Source: Agelas oroides
Taxonomy: Eukaryota > Porifera > Demospongiae > Agelasida > Agelasidae
Direction of reading: 5' to 3'
Assembly: GCA_949130485.1 (NCBI GenBank)
Contig: OX422183.1
Span: 4,166,136 to 4,230,135, forward strand
Length of the DNA stretch: 64,000 nt
The position numbers and the translations under genes were made by a program. The notes beneath the pieces were generated by a model that did not search any database, was not told the origin of the DNA, and saw only the letters and a list, made by a program, of their open reading frames with translations. Numbering within the stretch: position 1 is the stretch's first letter; the number at the start of each line of letters is the position of its first letter. Shown piece by piece: positions 30,557-39,442 of the stretch.

Positions 30557-30714
30557 GAGAGTTACCTCATCTGCATCTCAGGGTGAGTGTAATTGAGTCT
30601 TACTCCTGGAGGATGAAATGGTTCTAGTCCTAAAACTGTTCAATTTCAACCAGTGCAACACTTGTGCAGTAAATTGGTTGTACTTAGACCCGTTTCAGCA
30701 TCAGTGCGCTTGTG

Positions 30715-31510
30715 TTCTAAAACCCCGCCCAAAGCACCCAACGAAGCTGCATGTTTGGGCAGGCATCAGTAAGAAGGGAAGAATCTCAATTGCCATATTT
30801 GACGCTATCATACCGTACATTAAAATACTGGAACACAGCTTGATACCATTCATCCACAGTACCTACCCAGACTCACACAGACTGATACCATTCATCCACA
30901 ATACCTACCCAGACTCACACAGACTGATATCATTCGTCCACAGTACCTACCCAGACTCACACAGACTGATACCATTCATCCACAATACCTACCCAGACTC
31001 ACACAGACTGATACCATTCATCCACAATACCTACCCAGACTCACACAGCTTGATACCATTCATCCACAATACCTACCCAGACTCACACAGACTGATACCA
31101 TTCATCCACAATACCTACCCAGACTCACACAGACTGATACCATTCATCCACAATACCTACCCAGACTAACACAGACTGATACCATTCATCCACAATACCT
31201 ACCCGGACTCACACAGACTGATGCAAGATAATGACCCCAAGCACACCTCTAAGAAAGTAGCTGAGTTTTTCACACAGTCAGGAATCAACTGGTGGAAAAC
31301 ACCACCTGAATCCCCAGACCTAAACCCTATTGAGAATTTTATGGCATGAACTGAAGGAGTACATTAGGCGTGAGGTCAAACCAAGCAACGAATCTGAGCT
31401 GGAATCTGGGATCATAAGGTTCTGGAGAACTGTACATGTCCACAAATGTTGCAAATACATTAATCATCTTTGAAAGGTAATTCCTCGTGTAATTGACCTT
31501 AAGAGAAGCA
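30715..31510 (+). pseudogene. Tc1-type transposase remnant with internal amplification
   Basis: It aligns by eye with the C-terminal half of the intact transposase at 38150: RPKHPTKLHVWAGIS, then QDNDPKHTS, GINWWKTPPESPDLNPIE, and a tail near 31450-31500. The first catalytic Asp region and N-terminal helix-turn-helix are missing. A stop lies at 31167-31169 and a frame break near 31338. Between VW and the second catalytic Asp, one 14-residue segment (LIPFIHNTYPDSHR) is repeated nine times. Confidence 0.85.
30837..31214 (+). repeat. 42-bp tandem repeat, nine copies, inside the transposase remnant
   Basis: Nine units of exactly 42 bp (AGACTGATACCATTCATCCA plus 22 bp), with few differences. 42 is a multiple of three, so the frame was kept. 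Confidence 0.95.
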
Positions 31511-31654
31511 GCAACTGGTTACTAACACTGTTTTACTGTGTACATTTCTGTTGTTGCAATAAACATGTTTTGCAGCGTTCATCAAAATGCACATGAAACT
31601 TCATACAGTAAAAGACAGTTACAGTAATGTATAATTAAGTTATAGTAATCAGCA

Positions 31655-31975
31655 AAGAGAATCAGTTAGAATCAGTTCATGGCAGAGAATCAGTTCCAGG
31701 CAGAGAATCAGTTCATGGCAGAGAATCAGTTCATGGCAGAGAATCAGTTCCAGGCAGAGAATCAGTTCATGGCAGAGAATCAGTTCATGGCAGAGAATCA
31801 GTTCATGGCAGAGAATTAGTTCATGGCAGAGAATCAGTTCATGGCAGAGAATCAGTTCATGGCAGAGAATCAGTTCATGGCAGAGAATTAGTTCATGGCA
31901 GAGAATTAGTTCATGGCAGAGAATTAGTTCATGGCAGAGAATTAGTTCATGGCGGAGAATCAGTTCATGGCAAAG
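31655..31975 (+). repeat. 18-bp minisatellite
   Basis: GAGAATCAGTTCATGGCA, about 17 copies, with C/A and C/T variants. Confidence 0.95.
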
Positions 31976-32215
31976 TCAAAAACTTCAAACGACGAGCAGC
32001 TCTTAGTTGTTTGCACTTCTGCCCAATGGCTATTTTGCAGCATGCCCAGAGTTCCTCACTGTCCGCCTCTGATTTTTCACCCCAAACTTGGACAAGATCA
32101 ACTTCATCTTGAGGGGGGGGTCTAGGGTGCCGGCTGTGCTGGAGGCCATCACATCCTCGCCAAAATAATGTTCTACTGCCAGCTGGACTGCCATGCGACC
32201 AGCATCAGAATCCGA

Positions 32216-32843
32216 TGGAAACGTGTGGTGATTTGCTCAACTGACTGTTTAGGGCTGAACCCTGCATGTGGCTGCACGTAGGGTGGAAATGTGCGGTGAT
32301 TTGCTCAACTGACTGTTTAGGGCTGAACACTGCATGTGGCTGCACGTTGGGTGGAAACGTGCGGTGATTTGCTCAACTGACTGTTTAGGGCTGAACACTG
32401 CATGTGGCTGCACGTAGGGTGGAAACATGTGGTGATTTGCTCAACTGACTGTTTAGGGCTGAACACTGCATGTGGCTGCACGTAGGGTGGAAATGTGCGG
32501 TGATTTGCTCAACTGACTGTTTAGGGCTGAACACTGCATGTGGCTGCACATATTTGCTCAACTGACTGTTTAGGGCTGAACCCTGCATGTGGCTGCACAT
32601 AGGGTGGAAATGTGCGGTGATTTGCTCAACTGACTGTTTAGGGCTGAACCCTGCATGTGGCTGCACATATTTGCTCAACTGACTGTTTAGGGCTGAACCC
32701 TGCATGTGGCTGCACATAGGGTGGAAATGTGCGGTGATTTGCTCAACTGACTGTTTAGGGCTGAACCCTGCATGTGGCTGCACATATTTGCTCAACTGAC
32801 TGTTTAGGGCTGAACCCTGCATGTAGCTGCACATAGGGTTGGT
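32216..32843 (+). repeat. 67/47-bp mixed minisatellite
   Basis: Long units (GGTGGAAATGTGCGGTGATT, then TGCTCAACTGACTGTTTAGG, then GCTGAACCCTGCATGTGGCT) alternate with short units lacking the first block. About eleven units. The 221-residue minus-strand frame across it is a by-product. Confidence 0.93.
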
Positions 32844-32947
32844 GGTGGCTGGATCTGAGTGTGGGGAGCTGATAATGGCCAGGTGCGGTGGGCTGATGGT
32901 AGCTGAGCTGGTAGCCTGGTGTGGAAGGGTGGTGTTGAAGACGCTGA

Positions 32948-33236
32948 GAAAGAGTACTATGATGATCTTGCTCAAAATCAGGGCAACCCGCAGGCAGTTT
33001 GGAAGGATCTCAACAAAATCATTGGGAAAGGAGGAACGTATTGGAACCATCCAAGTAAATGGTCATGATATAACATGAAATCAGGATAAGGCTGAGAAAT
33101 TCAACGAGTACTTTGTGAACTGCATCCCTCCACCTACCATCTACTGATACTAGTCCAGTTGGCCTTGAAGCATTGGAACAGTCCTTCTCTTTTCATAGAG
33201 TGGAACCTGAAGGAGTAGAGAGGATTCTCAGAAGCC
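32948..33236 (+). pseudogene. LINE (non-LTR) ORF2 fragment, part 1
   Basis: Reads EYYDDLAQNQGNPQAVWKDL, then NKIIG and GTYWN, and after stops EKFNEYFVNC and VERILRSL. This spacing and wording is typical of the region just before the reverse transcriptase of non-LTR elements. Several stops and shifts show decay. It continues at 33879 after a TTAA-flanked insertion. Confidence 0.6.
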
Positions 33237-33240
33237 TTAA

Positions 33241-33874
33241 CACTTTGCACGCGGAAATTATATACACGTCACCGTTTATTAACGCGGAAATTAAAATTAT
33301 CTGTCTGAGGTCAAAGTGACAAGCGTTGCTTAGCAAGCCCTGGGCCTTGCCAGCGGCCTGATTTGCATAGGTGGCATGTAACAAGGCTGGACTAGTTCAT
33401 CTAAATTGCTGATCACCGCTAGGTAAGCGATTTGTACCTGTTTGAAGCCATTATCTGTAGGTGTATATCGTAGCTTACCAGCAATTTGAAACGGTGCCGA
33501 TGTTCTCATTTGTTACGTACAGCTCCGACGGACTAAGCCCTTTTCCAAGTTATTTGAAGCTATTACTGCAGCCTTATGTGAAATCTGGAAGCCGCTTGCT
33601 CCATATGTTGAAGAAAAAGCTTCGCTTTGACGGCCCTTCTTAAAATTCACGAACGATCACGAACTAGCACCGCCCCTTCCGCCTTTCCTGCGAGGTGATC
33701 TAAGTGGAAAGGTGTGGTCTACACTTATTACTACTCAACAGGAAGGGATTTACCCCAAAAGCTCGCTTGGCTTCGCTACTTACCGCGTAAACTCTCCCGC
33801 GCCAATATATTGGCGCATCGCGCTACGCGTGTACAGCCCGTGCGCCAATATATTGGCGCTTCGCGTTCTAAGTG
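33241..33874. mobile_element. 634-bp piggyBac-like non-autonomous element (TTAA)
   Basis: It is bounded by TTAA at 33237-33240 and 33875-33878. The termini CACTTTGCACGCG and CGCGTTCTAAGTG are inverted. The right end carries two copies of the palindrome GCGCCAATATATTGGCGC. Removing the element plus one TTAA rejoins the LINE frame. Confidence 0.75.
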
Positions 33875-33945
33875 TTAAGGTCAATAAGGCAACAGGTCCT
33901 GATGGGTTGAGCAATGAATTACTAAAGCTGGCAGCACCGGCAATG
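33875..33945 (+). pseudogene. LINE reverse-transcriptase fragment, part 2
   Basis: KVNKATGPDGLSNELLKLA is the conserved start of non-LTR reverse transcriptase (K-x-x-GPDG). It is cut again by the foldback at 33941. Confidence 0.75.
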
Positions 33946-34074
33946 ACCCCTTTTACCATAAGATCGAATTTTCGCATGATATTCGCTGTATTGCGATATT
34001 CGGCACGACAGCGCGCTGTGCGATGGTTAAAATCTAGCGAAATTTACATTGAAACCTATGTAAAAGGGGCATTG
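33941..34074. repeat. 134-bp foldback with CCCCTTTTAC ends
   Basis: CAATGACCCCTTTTACCATA on the left and TATGTAAAAGGGGCATTG on the right are inverse with one extra base. The LINE frame does not visibly resume afterwards. Confidence 0.65.
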
Positions 34075-34264
34075 GGCGCGGCCTAAATGTACTCCGGATG
34101 CAGCGTGCAGGCAATTGCATTCCACAGCACGTAAAACGAAAAGGTCTATTGCCACTATCTATAATTATAACTCGATTATGTGTTTAGTACTGTTTACGTG
34201 CAACATTTGTGTCTTGTGTAACTCTTCTTTGTTAAGTTTTTCTGTTTGCTTGTAGCTATGGTTT

Positions 34265-34330
34265 TTATCTTCTGCTTGTATCTGGAGATCTGTCAGCCCT
34301 GCTTTTGTGTGAAGGATGTATGTTAAGAAG
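34265..34330 (-). pseudogene. Partial duplicate of the exon at about 34905-35072
   Basis: CTTCTGCTTGTATCTGGAGA, then TCTGTCAGCCCTGCTTTTGT and GTGAAGGATGTATGTTA, occur both here and at 34958-35016. Confidence 0.7.
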
Positions 34331-34508
34331 TGTGAACCACCCCAAATTTATGTGAAAGTACCCGACAGAACAGAGGGCCATACTTCCGTTAGTGCAATAT
34401 TGGCACCAGCTGTAGTCAGAGGATCCAAAATCAATTGACAGCATTTAACTGGCAAAGAACTCAAAGTTTGCAGGTCATGATTCTTCATTACCTCCCATCT
34501 TTAAATTT

Positions 34509-35291
34509 TCAAGCTGGTGAGAAAAGTCTGCTGTCTGGAATCAATTTCGCAACAGCAACAATCGTTCTGCTGAAGAGTTCGAGTTGTTCTGGGTCCTCTA
34601 ATCGGTAGCCACTTGTCCTGTTGACCCTCTTAAAGGTTACGCTCCCATACCCATGTTCTCCCCAGGAGCACGTTCCCAGAAATACCCAACAATCGAAGTT
34701 GCGTCTCATAAGCACTGCACCGATTTTGGTCGTTTTTCTCTTTGCCAGCATTCTCTTTGCCAGCATTCCCAGGGCACCAATGGCAAGCTGCATTTCAGGA
34801 TCTCTTGAACCTATGCTTTCCACTTTACCAATTGCTAAGTACACAACTGGTACATGTTTTCTGATGTAAAAATCAGGAGTAGCCTCTACTGGTGTTCACC
34901 ACATCCGAAGTTTACGACCACCTTGCTACCTGCAACCTCCACTGAGGCATCGCTTTTAACTTCTGCTTGTATCTGGAGATCTGTCAGCCCTGCTTTTGTG
35001 TGAAGGATGTATGTTATGAGGTGGATGGTAATATTTGTCAGATTGCCTGAGAGAAGACGACCTCCAAGTTCACTGCAACATGTCATGATGTTTTATAACA
35101 TCGTCAGCAAGGTTGGTTCGATGTTCCTACCTGTGTGCACTACACACTTACACACTCTCTCGGCTTCGTCATCTGTGGAAATGTAGGCAATCCGTAACAG
35201 TTCCGATGATGTGATGGGATGGTCTTTGTAAAGTTGCCTGCATTCCAGTGCTACTGTAATCAGAGAACACTCCTCTTGGCCCGGTGTGTAC
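34509..35291 (-). CDS. Unknown minus-strand gene fragment, about three exons
   Basis: Three coding-like blocks read in order on the minus strand. The first (35291-35131) gives EECSLITVALECRQLYKDHP, ITSSELLRIAYISTDDEAER. The second (about 35072-34905) gives ELGGRLLSGNLTNITIHLIT, YILHTKAGLTDLQIQAEVKS. The third (about 34868-34509) gives VVYLAIGKVESIGSRDPEMQ, LAIGALGMLA and further sequence to 34509. Plausible GT-AG signals exist but the phases do not agree everywhere, so it may be decaying. The upstream end runs into the 16-bp minisatellite at 35300. The family is not recognised. Confidence 0.45.
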
Positions 35292-35299
35292 CTGGTTCG

Positions 35300-36208
35300 T
35301 CTACTCTTTTTGCATCTACTACTAGTTTCGTCTGCTACTAGTTTCGTCTGCTACTAGTTTCGTCTGCTACTAGTTTCGTCTGCTACTAGTTTCGTCTACT
35401 ACTAGTTTCGTCTACTCCTTTTTCGTCTACTACTAGTTTCGTCTACTCCTTTTTCGTCTACTACTAGTTTCGTCTACTACTAGTTTCGTCTACTACTAGT
35501 TTCGTCTACTCCTTTTTCGTCTACTACTAGTTTCGTCTACTACTAGTTTCGTCTACTACTAGTTTCGTCTACTCCTTTTTCGTCTACTACTAGTTTCGTC
35601 TACTCCTTTTTCGTCTACTACTAGAACGTTTTCGTCTACTACTAGTTTTGTCTACTACTAGTTTCGTCCACTCCTTTTTCGTCTACTACTAGAACATTTT
35701 CGTCTACTACTAGTTTCGTCTACTACTAGTTTCGTCTACTCCTTTTTCGTCTACTACTAGAACGTTTTCGTCTACTGCTAGAACGTTTTCGTCTACTGCT
35801 AGTTTCGTCTACTACTAGTTTTGTCTACTAGTTTCGTCTACTACTAGTTTCGTCTACTGCTAGTTTCGTCTACTACTAGTTTCGTCTACTCCTTTTTCAT
35901 CTACTACTAGAACGTTTTCGTCTACTACTAGTTTCGTCTACTACTAGTTTCGTCTACTCCTTTTTCGTCTACTACTAGAACATTTTCGTCTACTACTAGT
36001 TTCGTCTACTACTAGTTTCGTCTACTCCTTTTTCGTCTACTACTAGAACATTTTCGTCTACTACTAGTTTCGTCTACTAGTTTCGTCTACTGCTAGTTTC
36101 GTCTACTACTAGTTTCGTCTACTCCTTTTTCGTCTACTACTAGAACGTTTTCGTCTACTACTAGTTTCGTCTACTACTAGTTTCGTCTACTCCTTTTTCG
36201 TCTACTCC
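35300..36208 (+). repeat. 16-bp minisatellite array (TTTCGTCTACTACTAG), about 0.9 kb
   Basis: Tens of TTTCGTCTACTACTAG units, alternating with TTTTTCGTCTACTCC and ACTAGAACGTTTTCGTC variants. No stable ORF. Higher-order blocks recur, e.g. ACTCCTTTTTCGTCTACTAC then TAGAACGTTTTCG. Confidence 0.95.
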
Positions 36209-36218
36209 TGCTATTGTA

Positions 36219-36951
36219 CAGTACAGGTCACAGGTAAGGTAACAAATTCGCACGTGTAGTGAGGGATTTACCCGCGTGTGACGAGTAATCAACACGCGTG
36301 TGATGTGGCGGGTACTCGCAGTAGACTCGCGTGTGCAGCGACTCGCGGGTGTTGGTGCAACAGCCAAGTAATACACTGTACAAAGAAATACTGGGAGACA
36401 AACACTACTACGGGAAGGTATGAACATGCAAGACAGTTTTTCAGTGTTGCTATGCCGTTCTATCCGTCCTGTCTTGTTCCTCCTGCTGTTACTCTTCGTC
36501 TTCGCCCTTCGGTCTCGCCCTCCCCAGCTGTTTACCCTTCGCCTTCGCTGTTCGGTTCACTCCTCTCGTCGCTCACTCTACGTCTTCGCTCTCCTAACTC
36601 GCTGTTTCCGCTGTTAGTCTTCGTTTTCGCTACCCAGTCTCGCTCCTCCCGTCGTTTACTCTACGTCTTCGCTCTCCTGACTCGCTATTTCAGCTGCTAG
36701 CCTTCGTCTTCGCTAGCAAGTCTCGCGCCTCCCGCTCTTACTGTTCGTCGTGTTTTCTCCCTACTCTTTTCAACCGGCCTCTAGCTCTCCTTCGTCGTCG
36801 TTACTTGCTTTCCCAGTCCGCACACGTGCACTCGCGCGGGGCGAGTGCGAGGGCGGAGACTCGCGTGGGTGGAGCGAGTACTCGCATGTGCGCGCCTACG
36901 AACTCGCGAGTCACACGCTCGCGCGTGTTACCTTACCTGTGACCTGTACTG
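36219..36951. mobile_element. 733-bp non-autonomous relative of the BEN transposon
   Basis: It starts CAGTACAGGTCACAGGTAAG and ends in the inverse, next to TA on both sides (36217-36218, 36952-36953). The termini match those of 37705-41490 with one to three differences in about 26 bp. Inside the ends are many ACTCGCG/CGCGAGT words and one full CTCGCGAG (36903-36910). The core is a CTTCGTCTTCGC-rich degenerate repeat. No ORF of note. Confidence 0.85.
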
Positions 36952-37055
36952 TATGTCAGTATTTGTATGTTAGTAGGATCAGTTGTACAAAAAAAATTAA
37001 GTGAAACTAAAAACCAACCCACTTATAGCACTAAATATTCAACTAAGGTATAGTC

Positions 37056-37280
37056 TCATGCATCAAATTTGTCCTCTATCTTCTTTATTCTTCCTTTCTC
37101 TTCCTGCTTGGCCCTTCTCACTGTTCCTCCTGCAGCAAGCAGGAGAATGCTGGCTTCCATATGAGACTGTTCTGTCTTGAATAGTTCCACCATTTCAAAA
37201 ATGTTCAAGTGGGCCTTTCCTGCCAGGGTTTTAACTGCTGTGCCAGCCTTCAAGGTTGTTATTTGTGCGTGGACCGTCAA
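37056..37280 (-). pseudogene. C-terminal fragment of an unknown protein
   Basis: Reads VHAQITTLKAGTAVKTLAGK, AHLNIFEMVELFKTEQSHME, ASILLLAAGGTVRRAKQEEK, ending DKFDA. The amphipathic, well-formed composition suggests a true protein end. A stop lies just upstream and no acceptor was found, so it is a fragment. It sits between the two related transposons. Confidence 0.4.
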
Positions 37281-37702
37281 TCAAGTGGACATTCCACTGA
37301 CTGAGGCTAAAATGGTACCCGCGGTACTAGCATCTTGCATTGAGTGTGGCTACACTGTAGACCTCCACGTGGTCCGGTCCACTTCACGCACACATGTGTA
37401 ATATCCTCATTTACTGAAAATATATTCCACCCTGGTAAACAAGCACTCATGCCAACTATTCTTATCGATTTAAACCAATTTTGGGTGTGTCTCTACGATT
37501 GTAGACTCAATGTTTTACTATATCGACACCAAAACTGCTATCGACCGAAAACGGATTATCAATTGGAACCAAGCAAGAAAGCCAAAAAAGCACGTTCGGG
37601 CATGGTACACCTTGGTAAAAAAAGCCAAGAATCAAAAAAGAATAATTCCCTATAGTTCTTCAAATTGAATTTAACCCGAGACTTGCCTTGCTTTTGTATA
37701 AG

Positions 37703-37704
37703 TA
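37703..37704. repeat. TA target site, left end of BEN transposon
   Basis: TA directly outside the terminal CAGTACGG; the matching TA is at 41491-41492. Confidence 0.7.
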
Positions 37705-37739
37705 CAGTACGGATCACAGCTAAGGTAACACGCGCGAGC

Positions 37740-37945
37740 GTGTGACTCGCGAGTTAGTAGGCGTGTACACGCGAGTACTTACCGCGCCCTCGCGTCTTCA
37801 CTCGCGAGGGACTAACCCCGCACTCGCGAGTAACTCGCGAGTCCCCGCCCGAGTCCCCGCCTGTTTTAGTACACGCGAGTGCACGTGATAAAGCACGAGT
37901 TCTGACTTGGAGTGTGAGAGATATCATATTGTGTGACCTTCGCGA
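37740..37945. promoter_or_regulatory. Left subterminal CTCGCGAG cluster
   Basis: Full palindromes CTCGCGAG at 37746-37753, 37801-37808, 37823-37830 and 37834-37841, plus half or variant sites (ACGCGAGT near 37768 and 37871, TCGCGAGTG near 37938). The cluster lies between the inverted repeat and the transposase start, so it may be both transposon-end binding site and promoter. Confidence 0.6.
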
Positions 37946-38149
37946 GTGTGACGGTGGAAAAGAAGTCGGATACTGAACAACGAGAGAGAGCTAGAGGTAA
38001 CCGTGAGAGAGTGGAGAAGAAATTGAAAATTTGGAGTGGAAAAAGCAAGACGGAAGCGTTTAACAGCTGGAGGGTTGACGTACATGTACCGTGGAGACGA
38101 ACGAGTTTCAAGGCAAGCTAGCGAGCAACAGGACTATAAATAGGATAAC

Positions 38150-39166
38150 ATGGGACGCATGAGTGCAGATACTAGAGCGAGAGTAGTGTGTTTGTGCAGG
38201 GCTGGATTTTCTGTTGTGAAAATAAGAGAGAGACTGCTCGAAGAAGGGATCGTGGTTTCAAGAAAGTCGCTGTACTTGCTACTAAAAAAGTACAATGAGA
38301 CTAACTCCATAGCTGACCAAAAGAGAGCACCAAGAAGGAGGCAATTGAGCAATGAGCACTTCCAGTTCATTGATGAAGCTATGGAAGCAGACCGTGAGCG
38401 AACATCTCGACAGCTCCATGGCCTGGTAGTTGAGAAATATCCTGACCTAACTGTCTCGATTAGTACTATAAAAAGAGCACGTCGGGCACTTGGCTGGAAT
38501 TCGAAAAAGACAAGATACTGTGCACTTATCAGTGAGATAAACAAAGAAAAAAGGATGACGTGGTGCTTAGATCGTATTGCCGAAGGTGATCTAGAACTAT
38601 CTGATGTTATTTGGACGGATGAATGTTCTATTCAACTTGAATCTCACCGCAAGATCATTTATCAGAAACAAGGTCAACCAATCCGGCTAGCTGGAAGACC
38701 TAAACACCCCCCGAAGATTCATGTTTGGGGGGGAATATCCGCAAGGGGTGCTACTCCAATTGTCATATTTACTGGAATACTGATAGCAACTAGGTATACT
38801 AGAATACTTGATGCTGCTCTATTGCCATTCATCCAACAGCACTATCCAGATAAACACCGATTCCAACAGGACAATGACCCCAAGCATACAAGTCGGTGGG
38901 CACAGACATATTTCGAACAACAAGGGATTAACTGGTGGCACACTCCTGCCTCCAGTCCAGATCTCAACCCCATTGAACTCATTTGGGGATCCCTGAAACA
39001 GTATTTGCGTACTCATGTCAAGCCAAAGAACATCGAACAATTAAAAGTAGGAGTTCAAGAATTTTGGCTAACTCTTACCCCAGCTGTTTGCCAAAAGTAC
39101 ATCAGTCATCTGAAGAAAGTTATTCCCAAAGTAATTGAAGAAGATGGTGGGCCATCTGGCTACTAG
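38150..39166 (+). CDS. Tc1/mariner transposase, intact
   Basis: 338 residues, typical for Tc1 transposases. N-terminal paired-like helix-turn-helix motifs (about residues 5-50 and 60-118) bind the inverted repeats, with a basic stretch (RAPRRRQ) between them. The catalytic triad is visible: IWTDECS (first Asp, about 162), QQDNDPKHTS (second Asp, about 242) and SPDLNPIELIW (Glu). The spacing from the first Asp of DND to Glu is 34 residues, so DD34E. VWGGIS and WWHTP are further family marks. There is no stop or shift. The start ATG at 38150 is chosen because it precedes the first helix. The product cuts and pastes the element at TA. Confidence 0.95.
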   Translation: MGRMSADTRARVVCLCRAGFSVVKIRERLLEEGIVVSRKSLYLLLKKYNETNSIADQKRAPRRRQLSNEHFQFIDEAMEADRERTSRQLHGLVVEKYPDLTVSISTIKRARRALGWNSKKTRYCALISEINKEKRMTWCLDRIAEGDLELSDVIWTDECSIQLESHRKIIYQKQGQPIRLAGRPKHPPKIHVWGGISARGATPIVIFTGILIATRYTRILDAALLPFIQQHYPDKHRFQQDNDPKHTSRWAQTYFEQQGINWWHTPASSPDLNPIELIWGSLKQYLRTHVKPKNIEQLKVGVQEFWLTLTPAVCQKYISHLKKVIPKVIEEDGGPSGY

Positions 39167-39329
39167 GAAAGTACTGTAATTGTATAATGCATTGTTTTGT
39201 GAGTCATTTTGCATGTGAAATCATTAGTTGTCAGCAGGATATTTTATTCGAGGGGTGGGGCCATGCAGGACGTTTGCACGTGCATTGCTTGCACGTGCTC
39301 TTTACTGACCTATGAACCCTCCGCGTGGG

Positions 39330-39336
39330 TATAAAA
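39330..39336 (+). promoter_or_regulatory. TATA box of the BEN gene
   Basis: TATAAAA, 107 bp upstream of the ATG at 39443. It is preceded by CACGTG E-boxes (about 39278-39298). Confidence 0.6.
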
Positions 39337-39442
39337 TCAAGTTACTGCTGCTATGTTTCTACACAAGCTCGCATTCGAACTACGAACTAGAGACTCCGCA
39401 GCTCTCCGAATCCGAAACTCCGAACAGTCGACCCACCGCACA

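Larger units (their letters stand above)
29696..30690. repeat. Dispersed repeat interrupted by a MITE
   Basis: The two flanks of the MITE (29696-29773 and 30566-30690) together match a continuous copy at 54785-55050: GCTTGTACAGGATATGGT, ATTGAGTCTTACTCCTG, CAACACTTGTGCAGTAAA. Confidence 0.8.

Noticed and set aside
32385-33050. 221-codon minus-strand frame with SHMQGSALNSQLSK repeats
   Set aside because: Explained by the 67/47-bp minisatellite.
35300-36208. CRISPR-like regular repeats
   Set aside because: The units are directly adjacent without unique spacers, and the DNA is eukaryotic; it is a minisatellite. The same holds for the arrays at 51195, 53860 and 59970.
36278-36700. 140-codon frame in the 733-bp element
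   Set aside because: It runs over a degenerate CTTCGTCTTCGCTCTCC repeat and the CGCG-rich end; no protein-like features.
38135-38142. TATAAATA as transposase promoter
   Set aside because: It lies only 8 bp before the ATG, too close to serve as TATA box for this start.
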